Positions 24,855 to 32,866 of a DNA stretch of 46,302 nt are shown here, piece after piece; the first letter of the stretch is position 1; every line of letters begins with the position of its first letter. A model generated the notes under the pieces. It saw only the letters and a list, made by a program, of their open reading frames with translations, made no database searches and was not told the DNA's origin. The DNA is taken from positions 1-46,302 of the forward strand of contig JAPOXY010000155.1 in assembly GCA_026706845.1 (NCBI GenBank), read 5' to 3'. The position numbers were made by a program, and so were the translations under genes. The stretch comes from Gemmatimonadota bacterium. GTDB taxonomy: Bacteria > Latescibacterota > UBA2968.

Positions 24855-25378
24855 AGTCGGAAACACCATCCAGATTAATCGCGCTATCGGGACTGTTCTT
24901 TGCCTTTGGCATTGTAATCTATGCCATACACGCGCAATACGAAGTCGCCCTCATAGCTCTTCTATTCGCCGTCCTGCTCAATATATGGCGCGACCCAAAA
25001 CACGTCGTCCTCAACCGCCTCATTGCAATTTGCACCTATGGCTTTGCACCTGCTATCTTTGTCTATTGCTTTGGATTAAAAGGCCCCCTATCCGTCGCAT
25101 TGCTCATCGGATACACAGGCGTTTACGCCATAAAATTGTCAGACAAAGACCGGGACGAAATGCCATCATCGGTATTACTCCTGCCGCTGGCATTCACAAC
25201 GCGCTTTATCATGCCCGACGAACGCGTTGGACAAATTTTATTCATCACATATCTTTTAATGATCGCAGCCATGCTCCTCAACATACCAGCGCGCAAACCA
25301 AAAGCGATTGTATTTGCCGCGGTAATCGCAATACTCATCGCAATCTACGCGTGGGCTATCTGGACGGCAATGCAATAA
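24851..25378 (+). CDS. PssA-like CDP-alcohol phosphatidyltransferase homologue lacking the catalytic motif
   Basis: 175 aa, with about five to six hydrophobic helices. Segments 'YGFAPAIFVYCFGLKGPLSV' (about 63-82) and 'YLLMIAAMLLNIPARKPKAI' (about 133-152) recall PssA-type phosphatidylserine synthases ('SFGVAPALLxYxxGLKG' and the 'LLMVSxIxYPxFK' end). The family's D-G-x2-A-R-x8-G-x3-D-x3-D motif, expected just before 'YGFAPA', is missing: the place reads 'LLNIWRDPKHVVLNRLIAIC'. Coupling to psd by a 4-bp overlap matches the usual psd-pssA pairing. It may be a degenerate synthase or an accessory subunit; the resemblance is by eye only. Confidence 0.6.
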   Translation: MKSETPSRLIALSGLFFAFGIVIYAIHAQYEVALIALLFAVLLNIWRDPKHVVLNRLIAICTYGFAPAIFVYCFGLKGPLSVALLIGYTGVYAIKLSDKDRDEMPSSVLLLPLAFTTRFIMPDERVGQILFITYLLMIAAMLLNIPARKPKAIVFAAVIAILIAIYAWAIWTAMQ

Positions 25379-25400
25379 ACCTTTAACCCCAAAATACCCT

Positions 25401-26741
25401 ATGCCAACAATCAACCTCATAACCCTCGGCTGCCCCAAAAACACCGTCGATTCCGAGCGCATGCATCACCTCCTCAAGCTCAACGGCTACGACCTCTCGG
25501 ACGACGCAGAAGACGCCGACATCATCGTCGTCAACACCTGCGGATTCATCGAACCAGCCAAAGAAGAATCAATAGCAACAGTGATGGACGCCGCAGAATA
25601 CAAAAAAAACGGACGATGTCGCGGCGTCATCGTCACGGGCTGCCTGGCCGAGCGGTACCGAACAGAATTGGAAACCGAACTCGTCGAAGCAGACATGATC
25701 GTGGGCCTCGCCGGAGAACGCGAAATCGTCGCACACTGCGATAACCTGTTGGGCACATCGCGCATACACACCATTCGAGATGCAGAAGCACGCCATCTAC
25801 TCACCCCAAAACACTGGGCGTACTTGCGAATCTCGGACGGATGCGACAGAACATGTGCATTTTGCGCCATCCCGAGCTTTCGCGGAAAAAACAAAAGCGA
25901 AAACCTGGATCGCCTCGTCGCCGAAGCCTATCGCATGGTCGGCAATGGCGTGCGCGAAATCGCCCTCATCGCCCAGGACACCATGCGATATGGCGCAGAC
26001 CTGTATGGCAAACCCCGGCTGATAGACCTGATAGAAGAACTGATCCAAATCGAGAAACTCGACTGGGTGCGGATGTTATACGCATATCCAACCGGTTGGC
26101 GCAATGAGTTGATCGACCTCCTGGCAACCGAAGAAAAATTGTGCGCCTATATCGACCTGCCCATCCAGCACGCATCAGACCCCATACTAAAAGCCATGAA
26201 CCGGGGCACCACAAAAGCGGGCATTCGAAAACTCATCCACACCTTGCGCGAACGCATACCAAATTTGACCATCCGATCGTCAATCATCACCGGATTTCCC
26301 GGCGAACGCGATGAACACTTTGCAGAACTCATGGACTTTGTCGATGAAATGCAATTTAACCGCCTCGTCGGATTCACCTATTCACACGAAGAAAATACGC
26401 AAGCGGGCGCATTGGAAGACGACGTACCCGCAGACATCAAGCGCGAACGGTTGAACGACCTCATGGCATTGCAGGCGCAAATATCGGGCGAATTGAACGC
26501 CGCACATGTGGGACGTACCTTCAAAGTACTGGTAGATGAAGCCTCCGACGACCCGGCATATCACTACGTCGGACGCACGCGAATGGACGCCCCGGAAATC
26601 GACGGCGCCGTATTCTTCACAGGACCTGCAAATATCGGCGACTTTGTCGAAGTCGAAATCACCGACGCAACCGAACACGACCTCATCGGACATGTCGTAA
26701 AAACCAACGCCCTATTGGAAATCGCGCCCATAAAAATCTGA
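25401..26741 (+). CDS. rimO: Ribosomal protein S12 methylthiotransferase RimO
   Basis: 446 aa radical-SAM enzyme adding a methylthio group to Asp of ribosomal protein S12. The N-terminal UPF0004 domain has Cys in 'INLITLGCPKNTVDSERMHH', 'VVNTCGFIEPAKEESIATVM' and 'VTGCLAERY', three ligands of the auxiliary cluster. The radical-SAM motif C-x3-C-x2-C is 'ISDGCDRTCAFCAIPSFRGK' (about 150). 'YAYPTGWRNELIDLL' and 'YIDLPIQHASDPILKAMNRG' are RimO/MiaB features. A TRAM domain ends the protein ('FKVLVDEASDDPAYHYVGRT'). The 'GCPKN' start and Asp-type features favour RimO over MiaB. Confidence 0.96.
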   Translation: MPTINLITLGCPKNTVDSERMHHLLKLNGYDLSDDAEDADIIVVNTCGFIEPAKEESIATVMDAAEYKKNGRCRGVIVTGCLAERYRTELETELVEADMIVGLAGEREIVAHCDNLLGTSRIHTIRDAEARHLLTPKHWAYLRISDGCDRTCAFCAIPSFRGKNKSENLDRLVAEAYRMVGNGVREIALIAQDTMRYGADLYGKPRLIDLIEELIQIEKLDWVRMLYAYPTGWRNELIDLLATEEKLCAYIDLPIQHASDPILKAMNRGTTKAGIRKLIHTLRERIPNLTIRSSIITGFPGERDEHFAELMDFVDEMQFNRLVGFTYSHEENTQAGALEDDVPADIKRERLNDLMALQAQISGELNAAHVGRTFKVLVDEASDDPAYHYVGRTRMDAPEIDGAVFFTGPANIGDFVEVEITDATEHDLIGHVVKTNALLEIAPIKI

Positions 26742-26748
26742 GGGAAAA

Positions 26749-27213
26749 ATGACCATCATCGCTGCAATGGACAAAAACCGCGTCATTGGTCGGGACAACA
26801 AAATGCCCTGGCACATCTCTGAAGAATCGAAGCACTTTCGGCGCACAACAACCGGACATACCTTATTGGTAGGCCGCAAAACATATCAATCCTGGGGTGG
26901 CAAACCCCTGCCGGATCGCCTGCATGTCATTGTGAGCCGAACCATGCCCGACACAAAAGGCGTAGATGTGTGCAGATCGCTTGAAGAAGCCATCGAAAAA
27001 GCCAGGTCCTATGGCCGCGAAGTATTCATCTGCGGAGGCGGCGAAATATATCGCGCCACACTATCAAAAGCCGACCGGATGATCCTATCGTATATCGACG
27101 GCGAGTACGCAGGCGATGAATACTTCCCAGAATTTGACGAAAATGAATGGTTCATCTTAAAAAAAGAGCCACATGATCAATTCACAGTTGTATATTATGA
27201 GCGCAAGAGTTAG
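26749..27213 (+). CDS. folA: Dihydrofolate reductase
   Basis: 154 aa. 'MTIIAAMDKNRVIGRDNKMP' then 'WHISEESKHFRRTTTGHTLL' carry the active-site W/P and the acidic position (Glu in 'SEES'), 'VGRKTYQSWGGKPLPDRLHV' the NADPH-binding G-R-K-T, and 'VFICGGGEIYRATLSKADRM' the G-G motif. It regenerates tetrahydrofolate for the adjacent thymidylate synthase. It starts 7 bp after rimO with GAGGGAAAA as ribosome-binding site and lies 81 bp before thyA. Confidence 0.96.
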   Translation: MTIIAAMDKNRVIGRDNKMPWHISEESKHFRRTTTGHTLLVGRKTYQSWGGKPLPDRLHVIVSRTMPDTKGVDVCRSLEEAIEKARSYGREVFICGGGEIYRATLSKADRMILSYIDGEYAGDEYFPEFDENEWFILKKEPHDQFTVVYYERKS

Positions 27214-27294
27214 ACAGAGAACTTCTGCTCGTTACGCTTCTCGCCTTTATGCTCCCCCATCAAATATCGACATGTGAAGAGGGGGTATTTCTAT

Positions 27295-28134
27295 ATGCAC
27301 ACATATCTCGACCAACTGCAGCACGTATTGGACCACGGCGTAAAAAAGGGAGATCGCACGGGCGTGGGCACAATCTCGTGTTTTGGCCTGCATGCGCGCT
27401 ATGCAATGGCAGACGGATTTCCCGCAGTAACCACCAAGCGACTGGTGTGGAAATCGATACTATCGGAACTCCTGTGGTTTATATCCGGATCCGACAACAT
27501 CTACGACTTAAAAACCTATTTGAAAAGCAACCGGCTATGGGATGGCAATTACGAGGACTATTTGAACCGCCTGGGAAGAAATAAAAACGACGGCAGCATG
27601 GGGCGTATTTACGGTGTACAGTGGCGGCGATGGAAAGGCGCCAACGGAAAAGTGGTCGATCAACTTCAAAATGCGATTGATCTAATCCGAGAAAACCCCG
27701 AATCCCGGCGCATCATGGTCAATGCCTGGAACGCAGCCGAAATAGGCACTCGAGACGTGGCACTGCCCCCTTGTCACAACTTCTTCCAATTCTACGTCGC
27801 AGAAGGCAAACTATCCTTACAAATGTACCAGCGATCGTGCGACATGTTTTTAGGCGTACCACTCAACATCGCATCCTATTCCGTATTATTGCACATGGTC
27901 GCAAAAATCACGAACCTCACACCCTGCGAATTTATCCATGTCCTGGGCGACGCACACATCTACTTAAACCACCTCGACGCAGTAAAAGAACAACTATCTC
28001 GCGAACCATATCCCCTGCCCAAATTGCGGATAAAAGACCGCGGACAAACCGAAATCGATCATTTTGAAATAGACGACTTTGAACTCATCAATTACCAGCA
28101 CCACGACACCATCCGCGCGGAAATGGCTGTTTAA
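27295..28134 (+). CDS. thyA: Thymidylate synthase
   Basis: 279 aa from ATG 27295, which has AAGAGGGGG 8 bp upstream; a GTG at 27274 in frame is less likely. Folate-dependent dTMP synthesis. 'RTGVGTISCFGLHARYAMAD' (Arg binding phosphate), the catalytic Cys in 'VALPPCHNFFQFYVAEGKL' (about 160), 'MYQRSCDMFLGVPLNIASYS' (about 180-199) and 'GDAHIYLNHLDAVKEQLSRE' are all standard, with the usual C-terminal Val-like end 'MAV'. Forms a natural unit with folA. Confidence 0.97.
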   Translation: MHTYLDQLQHVLDHGVKKGDRTGVGTISCFGLHARYAMADGFPAVTTKRLVWKSILSELLWFISGSDNIYDLKTYLKSNRLWDGNYEDYLNRLGRNKNDGSMGRIYGVQWRRWKGANGKVVDQLQNAIDLIRENPESRRIMVNAWNAAEIGTRDVALPPCHNFFQFYVAEGKLSLQMYQRSCDMFLGVPLNIASYSVLLHMVAKITNLTPCEFIHVLGDAHIYLNHLDAVKEQLSREPYPLPKLRIKDRGQTEIDHFEIDDFELINYQHHDTIRAEMAV

Positions 28135-28146
28135 GACGGCCACCCA

Positions 28147-28284
28147 TTATTCCCTTTTATCGCGTATTGCGCGGATCATCTGCCACAAGATGAATCCAAT
28201 GCCGACCAGAATAAAAACGGACGTGAGAACCAGGAAAATCTGGAAGCCTAAAGGCAGGTTTTCAAATGGAATGATTGGATACAT
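28147..28284 (-). CDS. Possible 45-aa single-pass membrane protein
   Basis: Minus-strand ORF in the thyA to 28336 gap. It reads 'MYPIIPFENLPLGFQIFLVL' then 'TSVFILVGIGFILWQMIRAI' and 'RDKRE'. A hydrophobic helix (about 13-36) is followed by a basic tail, so the inside-positive rule gives a single-pass topology. No good ribosome-binding site is visible upstream of 28284, so it may not be translated. No family recognised. Confidence 0.4.
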   Translation of the reverse strand: MYPIIPFENLPLGFQIFLVLTSVFILVGIGFILWQMIRAIRDKRE

Positions 28285-28335
28285 AGCAGGTAAACCAGTT
28301 ATTATCTCTTTTGCCGAGCGTCGTCTGAACGGAAC

Positions 28336-29058
28336 GTGAATATCGTGAAAACACTACTCTTAATCTGTGCCGAAAGCGAAGCGCAGATATCTCGCCAATT
28401 TATCAACGCGGCAAACGACGCCAAAATCGCCGATCAGGTAGCAGCTACTTCATTTGACAAACTGGAAGAAAGCGTGCGCACCAGCGAAGGCATCGATCGC
28501 ATTCTCATATTCCCCGCACTAATCGCCCTGCCCGATACAATGCGCGAAAACCTGTTACAACGCATCGCAACTCTCCAAAACGAAAACCCACAAATACGCA
28601 TCCTACTCACCAGCCCATTGGGCGGCGATCCCCGCTTATTCGACATGATCCAGGACCGCATGGCAGCCGCGCTGAAAAGCACGCAAAACACACCCATATT
28701 GACAATAGAAACACCGAATACCTCTCGAATCCTCGACTTTGAAAATTTTGCCACACTACCGAATCAGATCGCAGATATAAGTACACTCGTCCCCGACCGC
28801 CAGGGACAGGGCGTCTGGGTACGCGAAGTATTGGACCACACACCCAATGCCGACGCAATCTTTTACGCAGACGCCGACCGTTTCTCAGCCACCGTTGATC
28901 TCGCCCTCGTCCGGGAACGAGGATTGTTAATCTACGGACTGGAAGGACAACCCCTGCCCGCCAGCTATGGCGGACCCCTGCGACTGATCATTCCCGGACA
29001 CGACGACCGCTGTGCAAATGTAAAGGGCGTGGCGCGGGTCGAAATCGTTTTAAAATAG
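28336..29058 (+). CDS. CbiX-like / molybdopterin-binding-domain-like fusion protein
   Basis: 240 aa, start GTG 28336. Residues about 1-125 look like a CbiX/chelatase domain: 'VKTLLLICAESEAQISRQFI', then 'IDRILIFPALIALPDTMREN' and 'PQIRILLTSPLGGDPRLFDM', matching the family's late P-x-x-x-x-G and 'plGehPrlvel' segments. The metal-binding His of the 'HGS' start is replaced by 'CAE'. Residues about 150-240 ('FSATVDLALVRERGLLIYGL' and 'GQPLPASYGGPLRLIIPGHD') resemble the end of a sulfite-oxidase-type molybdopterin domain, but only its last third. Both assignments are by eye. Function unknown; perhaps a cofactor-binding or scaffold protein. Confidence 0.6.
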   Translation: MNIVKTLLLICAESEAQISRQFINAANDAKIADQVAATSFDKLEESVRTSEGIDRILIFPALIALPDTMRENLLQRIATLQNENPQIRILLTSPLGGDPRLFDMIQDRMAAALKSTQNTPILTIETPNTSRILDFENFATLPNQIADISTLVPDRQGQGVWVREVLDHTPNADAIFYADADRFSATVDLALVRERGLLIYGLEGQPLPASYGGPLRLIIPGHDDRCANVKGVARVEIVLK

Positions 29059-29099
29059 AGGAGTATGTACAAGAAGTTAAACCAGAAAACTTCAACACC

Positions 29100-29410
29100 T
29101 GAAAGGCGTGACTACTCCCAACGCCGAAGCAGTTGGGCTTCTTGGCGGTCAATCCGCCTGACGTTGTAGCCCCAACGTCAATATGTTTATCGCAGCATTG
29201 TGGTCTCTGTCCGTCTTATACCCACACGCCTTGCAATGATGCACACGATCAGAAAGTGTCTTTTTCTCTCTATGTCCGCATGCTGAGCAATCTTGTTGAT
29301 GCATCGCCCACAATCCCTTGAGGATTGTGCCGCCAGTAAAAGCACCACACCATAAAATCGTAAGCCCTTCGCCATGCGACCCAAGCCTGAAGGACTTGGG
29401 TTTTACGGGC
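29100..29410 (-). mobile_element. Internally deleted IS200/IS605-family (TnpB-type) remnant
   Basis: About 300 bp in the 415-bp gap 29059-29473. Two 21-nt hairpins with arms CCCAA/TTGGG and a CTTC loop core lie at 29380-29400 (left end on the minus strand) and 29117-29137 (right end); they agree at about 16 of 21 positions. Between them only the C-terminus of TnpB remains. This fits an element that lost most of its interior but kept both end structures. Boundaries are approximate. Confidence 0.65.
29149..29310 (-). pseudogene. TnpB C-terminal fragment (zinc ribbon and RuvC-III)
   Basis: The last about 53 codons of a tnpB-like reading frame. The four-Cys zinc ribbon is 'CSACGHREKKTLSDRVHHCK' continuing 'ACGYKTDRDHNAAINIL', where D-R-D-H-N-A-A holds the third RuvC catalytic Asp. 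The frame is open upstream to 29511 but that part does not resemble TnpB; the RuvC-I/II domains are gone. TnpB is an RNA-guided nuclease whose guide RNA spans the gene's 3' end and right-end hairpin at 29117, so the RNA scaffold portion may still be present. Non-functional as a nuclease. Confidence 0.85.
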
Positions 29411-29473
29411 TTTGCAGATAAATATATGAACTGGTCAAATTTTGGCGTCGCAGTCAAAAAATGGAGGTTTAAG

Positions 29474-30250
29474 ATGCTGAGAAACTGCGTTCTACTTATG
29501 ATGACAGTCATAATATTGGGACAAGCAGACGCGGGATTGCTGCCAGAAACCCCCCAGCCTCAAGGCGGTGATATCGTCGGCTCTTGGGTAGCTGAGAAGA
29601 TCGCGCTAAACGCTTATGTCCCGGCCGAGCTCGTGCAGTTTGCATCGCCTCTCACAGTTGAAGGCGAGATCAACGGCACAATAACTTTTGGTTCAGATGG
29701 CAAGGTTCAATCTGACTACACAACAGTGACCGATATCTCTGCGTTATTAGGTGGGTTAATTCCGGTTGAAGTTACTGTACGCGATATGAGCCAATACCAG
29801 GGAAATTACACGATCATGTCCGATACCCATGCACTCACCATAACGCGCGAAAATGAAGACCCACTCAATTATACGTACACAGCTACGGCGAATTCACTGA
29901 AGATCATACGACCGCTCCTTTTAGAAGAATTATTGGCATCAATACCCGAAGATGCAAGACCCCTCGCAATGAGCGTACTTTCTCAGTACTTATCACCAGA
30001 TGATCCTATCAAGATCGTGATCACTTTTGAGAAAGAGACAGATACGGGGATGCCGAGTATGCCAACTGCCGACTTTGATGGCGATGGGCAGGTTGGGATC
30101 CCAGACTTTTTACTTTTTGTTGAAGTATTTGGAACCCAGAGCGGACAGGAGAACTTCGATCCAAAATTTGATCTCGACAGCGATGGAACCGTTGGCATTT
30201 CCGACTTCCTCATCTTTGTGGATTCTCTTGGCAAAACGGTCAATGGATAG
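29474..30250 (+). CDS. Secreted protein with two dockerin-like Ca-binding motifs
   Basis: 258 aa from ATG 29474, with GGAGGT 7 bp upstream. Signal peptide about 1-20 ('MLRNCVLLMMTVIILGQADA'). The middle (about 30-195) is strand-rich: 'GDIVGSWVAEKIALNAYVPA', 'LTVEGEINGTITFGSDGKVQ', 'QYQGNYTIMSDTHALTI', like a lipocalin-type domain measuring a stress variable, not firmly assigned. The C-terminus has two EF-hand/dockerin-type loops, 'DFDGDGQVGIPDFLLFVEVF' and 'DLDSDGTVGISDFLIFVDSL'. Dockerin-like repeats of this form end many secreted proteins in Latescibacterota-type genomes. No cohesin gene is in this window. Confidence 0.85.
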   Translation: MLRNCVLLMMTVIILGQADAGLLPETPQPQGGDIVGSWVAEKIALNAYVPAELVQFASPLTVEGEINGTITFGSDGKVQSDYTTVTDISALLGGLIPVEVTVRDMSQYQGNYTIMSDTHALTITRENEDPLNYTYTATANSLKIIRPLLLEELLASIPEDARPLAMSVLSQYLSPDDPIKIVITFEKETDTGMPSMPTADFDGDGQVGIPDFLLFVEVFGTQSGQENFDPKFDLDSDGTVGISDFLIFVDSLGKTVNG

Positions 30251-30305
30251 CTATCAGTTGCTCAACACCAACGCCGGTCACACGCATCAAAGGAGAAAAA
30301 ACACC

Positions 30306-31196
30306 ATGTCATTGACACAAAATCAAATTGACCAGTATCGCGATCGGGGATTCACGATTGCGGAAAATGTATTGGATGACGCGGCCTTTGAACCGATTGA
30401 ACACGCTTACGACATATTGATCAATCAAAAGGCGCAAGAACTATTGGAAGAAGGAACGATCTCATCCGCACATGCAGACAAACCCTTCAGCCATCGGCTG
30501 GCTGCGATTGCCCGGGAATTAGACGATAAGGGATATGACGCGCTGCGCAGTTTTGTGGGGGGATTTGACATCATGCGCGCGCGCGTAAAACCGATGTTCG
30601 ACATCTTCTTCAACGAACAATTATTATCCGCAGTCGAAAGCCTCATAGGACCAGAAATAACCCTGAGTCCAATTCAGCATTTCCGCCCCTACTTGCCCGC
30701 GCGAGAAACACAACCCGGACAGGTACCCTGGCACCAGGACCAAGGCGTAACAAAAGAAGAAGCGGACATCTCGGAAATCATAACCTGCTGGATACCACTC
30801 GTAGATGTCACCCCGGAACGCGGATGCCTACAGGTACTGCCCGGCGTAGTACCCATGGGACTGCTCGAACACCAGCGCGAAGGCGGCACCATGATCAAAC
30901 CCATGTACATGCCGGAAATCGAACCCGTAAACTGCATAATGAAACGCGGCGACGTACTCATGATGAGCGCGTACACCCCGCACAGAGGCCAGCCAAACCG
31001 CTCCAATCTGGTGCGCTGGAGCATGGACCTGCGGTTTCAAAAAACGGGCACACCCACAGGGCGCCCATTCTGGCCCGAATTTATCGTCCAGAGTAAAGAA
31101 ACCCCCGCATCTGTGCAAGACAGCTTTGACGAATGGTGTACGCGGTGGATAACGGACCTGCGGGAGAGCAAGGGAACCCATCTGCATCGGGTATAA
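30306..31196 (+). CDS. Phytanoyl-CoA dioxygenase family protein
   Basis: 296 aa, ATG 30306 with AAAGGAG 10 bp upstream. Fe(II)/2-oxoglutarate oxygenase. The iron ligands are visible: H-x-D in 'QVPWHQDQGVTKEEADIS' (about 140) and the distal His in 'MSAYTPHRGQPNRSNLVRWS' (about 220-239) with Arg for 2-oxoglutarate; 'PERGCLQVLPGVVPMGLLEH' is the usual core. In contrast to the PhyH gene at 15425, the catalytic triad is intact. Substrate unknown. It converges with the TauD-like gene. Confidence 0.92.
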   Translation: MSLTQNQIDQYRDRGFTIAENVLDDAAFEPIEHAYDILINQKAQELLEEGTISSAHADKPFSHRLAAIARELDDKGYDALRSFVGGFDIMRARVKPMFDIFFNEQLLSAVESLIGPEITLSPIQHFRPYLPARETQPGQVPWHQDQGVTKEEADISEIITCWIPLVDVTPERGCLQVLPGVVPMGLLEHQREGGTMIKPMYMPEIEPVNCIMKRGDVLMMSAYTPHRGQPNRSNLVRWSMDLRFQKTGTPTGRPFWPEFIVQSKETPASVQDSFDEWCTRWITDLRESKGTHLHRV

Positions 31197-31207
31197 CCCC
31201 CCCTGCG

Positions 31208-32011
31208 TCATTCAAACGGAATATCATCCGCATTAAAAACCTGCGTGCGTTTCATCATGCGGCGTTCCGATGGCGGAAAGGGTTCGCGACGATGCATCGT
31301 GGGGCGGTTGTCCCACATCACCAGATCGCCGACCTGCCAGATATGGGTCCACAAAAATTCGGGACGGGCCGCGTGCTCAAAAAGCGTCTTGAGAAGCGCG
31401 TCGCTTTCATCGACGGGCATATCGAGAATATATTTGGTCAGATGGGGACCGGCATAAAGCGACTTGCGCCCGGTTTCTGGATGGGTGCGCACGACCGGAT
31501 GGTCAACGCGCTCGGGTGGGTTTTGTTCCTCAACATAATGGCGATGCACGGCTCGCAATCCCGTGAGCCGTTTTTTCATATCTTCATCTAACGCTTCATA
31601 CGCGGCATAACAATTGCACCACTGGGTATTGCCCCCTGTACTGGGAATCTCAAGCGCATAGAGAACAGAAATCGTGCCGGGCCGCTTGAGATACGACAAA
31701 TCGGAGTGAAAGCTAACCTCTCCATCGCCCAGAGCACCGATGGGCTGCCCGTTCTCCTCGATATTGGAAACAATAAAAATCTCTTTGTTTTCCCGATCCA
31801 GTTGTTTGCGAACGTGTTCTACCGCGCGACCAAAATAATTGGTAAAGCGAATCTGATCTTCCTCACACAAATCTTGATCCCGAAAATACACCACACAGTA
31901 ATCGAGCAATGCCTGGCGAATAGCCTGGACGTTATCATCGTCGAGTGCCTGCGAAATATTAAGCCCCCGAATTTCAGCGCCGAGTGCGCCGCCAGAAGGT
32001 ATGACTTGCAT
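31208..32011 (-). CDS. TauD/TfdA-family dioxygenase
   Basis: 267 aa from ATG 32011; the longer frame to 32173 lies inside the upstream gene and is rejected. N-terminal 'MQVIPSGGALGAEIRGLNIS'. Iron ligands: H-x-D in 'EVSFHSDLSYLKRPGTISVL' (about 94-113) and the distal His in 'GDLVMWDNRPTMHRREPFPP' (about 240), with Arg in 'ERRMMKRTQV'. 'RTHPETGRKSLYAGPHLTKY' matches the TauD/TfdA family. A 2-oxoglutarate-dependent hydroxylase whose substrate could be a sulfonate, phenoxy acid or amino acid. 14 bp downstream of the amidohydrolase gene, so one operon. Confidence 0.94.
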   Translation of the reverse strand: MQVIPSGGALGAEIRGLNISQALDDDNVQAIRQALLDYCVVYFRDQDLCEEDQIRFTNYFGRAVEHVRKQLDRENKEIFIVSNIEENGQPIGALGDGEVSFHSDLSYLKRPGTISVLYALEIPSTGGNTQWCNCYAAYEALDEDMKKRLTGLRAVHRHYVEEQNPPERVDHPVVRTHPETGRKSLYAGPHLTKYILDMPVDESDALLKTLFEHAARPEFLWTHIWQVGDLVMWDNRPTMHRREPFPPSERRMMKRTQVFNADDIPFE

Positions 32012-32024
32012 AGTTCGTACCACC

Positions 32025-32855
32025 TCATCTATCCGGCCATTTATACGCGACCTTTGCATTCTTCCAAAAATACTTCTCCAGCACCGCGTCACCCTTTTGA
32101 GAAAAATAATCATACACAAGGCGTTGCGCCTCGGCAGGGGTGCGCTTGCTGCGTTCGAGAACCGGCCAATCACTGCCGTAAATCACGCGATCTTCACCAA
32201 AAAGCTGCCAGAGCGCGTCGAGCAAATAGACATAAAAATCGGGATCTGTAGGAGCCGGAATGACCTGACAGCGCAAATCCATCAGGCCCGACACCTTGCA
32301 AAAAATATTGGGCTGTTCCGCGGCTTTTTGCATAAGCTCCAAACGCTCGGGCGCAATGGGATTCCCATCTGCCGGAATATTGCCGCAGTGATTGATCACA
32401 ATGCGAAGATCGGGCAAACGACGCGCGATTTCCACAACCGCATCGTTGATCCCCGAATCGAGTTCGAGATCGTGTTCGACGAGCTTTTCAAGAGCACCCG
32501 CCATCTTGCCCAAATCCTCTCGCTCCCAGGGATGGGTGCGCGGGCGAATACCCAAAAACAGCGGATTGGGAGATAGGCGATTGAGATGATCGCCAAAATC
32601 CTCAGCACGCGGATCGAGATTACCGACCAGCCCCACGATAAACGGATCATCCTCAATCACATCGAGCACCCATTGGTTATCTTCAACCCATGTACTCGCC
32701 TCGACAATAATAGCCCCCGTAACACCTTCAGACACGACCAGCGCTCTGTAGTCTTCGGGCATAACCCGGCGATAAATCTCGTCATCCGGCTCGGGAAAAG
32801 GCACACCCTCTGGGCGAGTGGGGTCGTAAATATGGATATGCGTATCAATAATCAT
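32025..32855 (-). CDS. Amidohydrolase (TIM-barrel metal-dependent hydrolase, PF04909-type)
   Basis: 276 aa from ATG 32855 with AGAGGAG 5 bp upstream. 'MIIDTHIHIYDPTRPEGVPF' carries the H-x-H of the first barrel strand; 'LRIVINHCGNIP' gives the third His (about 155-166); 'FCKVSGLMDL' and 'RVIYGSDWPVLERSKRTPAE' (about 225-244) give the catalytic Asp. 'VSEGVTGAIIVEASTWVEDN' is the family's V-E-x-x-x-x-x-x-N segment. L-fuconolactone or 2-pyrone-4,6-dicarboxylate hydrolase-like. With the TauD-like gene it may form a short catabolic operon. Confidence 0.92.
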   Translation of the reverse strand: MIIDTHIHIYDPTRPEGVPFPEPDDEIYRRVMPEDYRALVVSEGVTGAIIVEASTWVEDNQWVLDVIEDDPFIVGLVGNLDPRAEDFGDHLNRLSPNPLFLGIRPRTHPWEREDLGKMAGALEKLVEHDLELDSGINDAVVEIARRLPDLRIVINHCGNIPADGNPIAPERLELMQKAAEQPNIFCKVSGLMDLRCQVIPAPTDPDFYVYLLDALWQLFGEDRVIYGSDWPVLERSKRTPAEAQRLVYDYFSQKGDAVLEKYFWKNAKVAYKWPDR

Positions 32856-32866
32856 CAATGACTCCT

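Noticed and set aside
29311-29511. Upstream half of the open frame leading into the TnpB fragment
   Set aside because: No resemblance to TnpB RuvC domains and antisense to the signal-peptide region of the dockerin-like gene.
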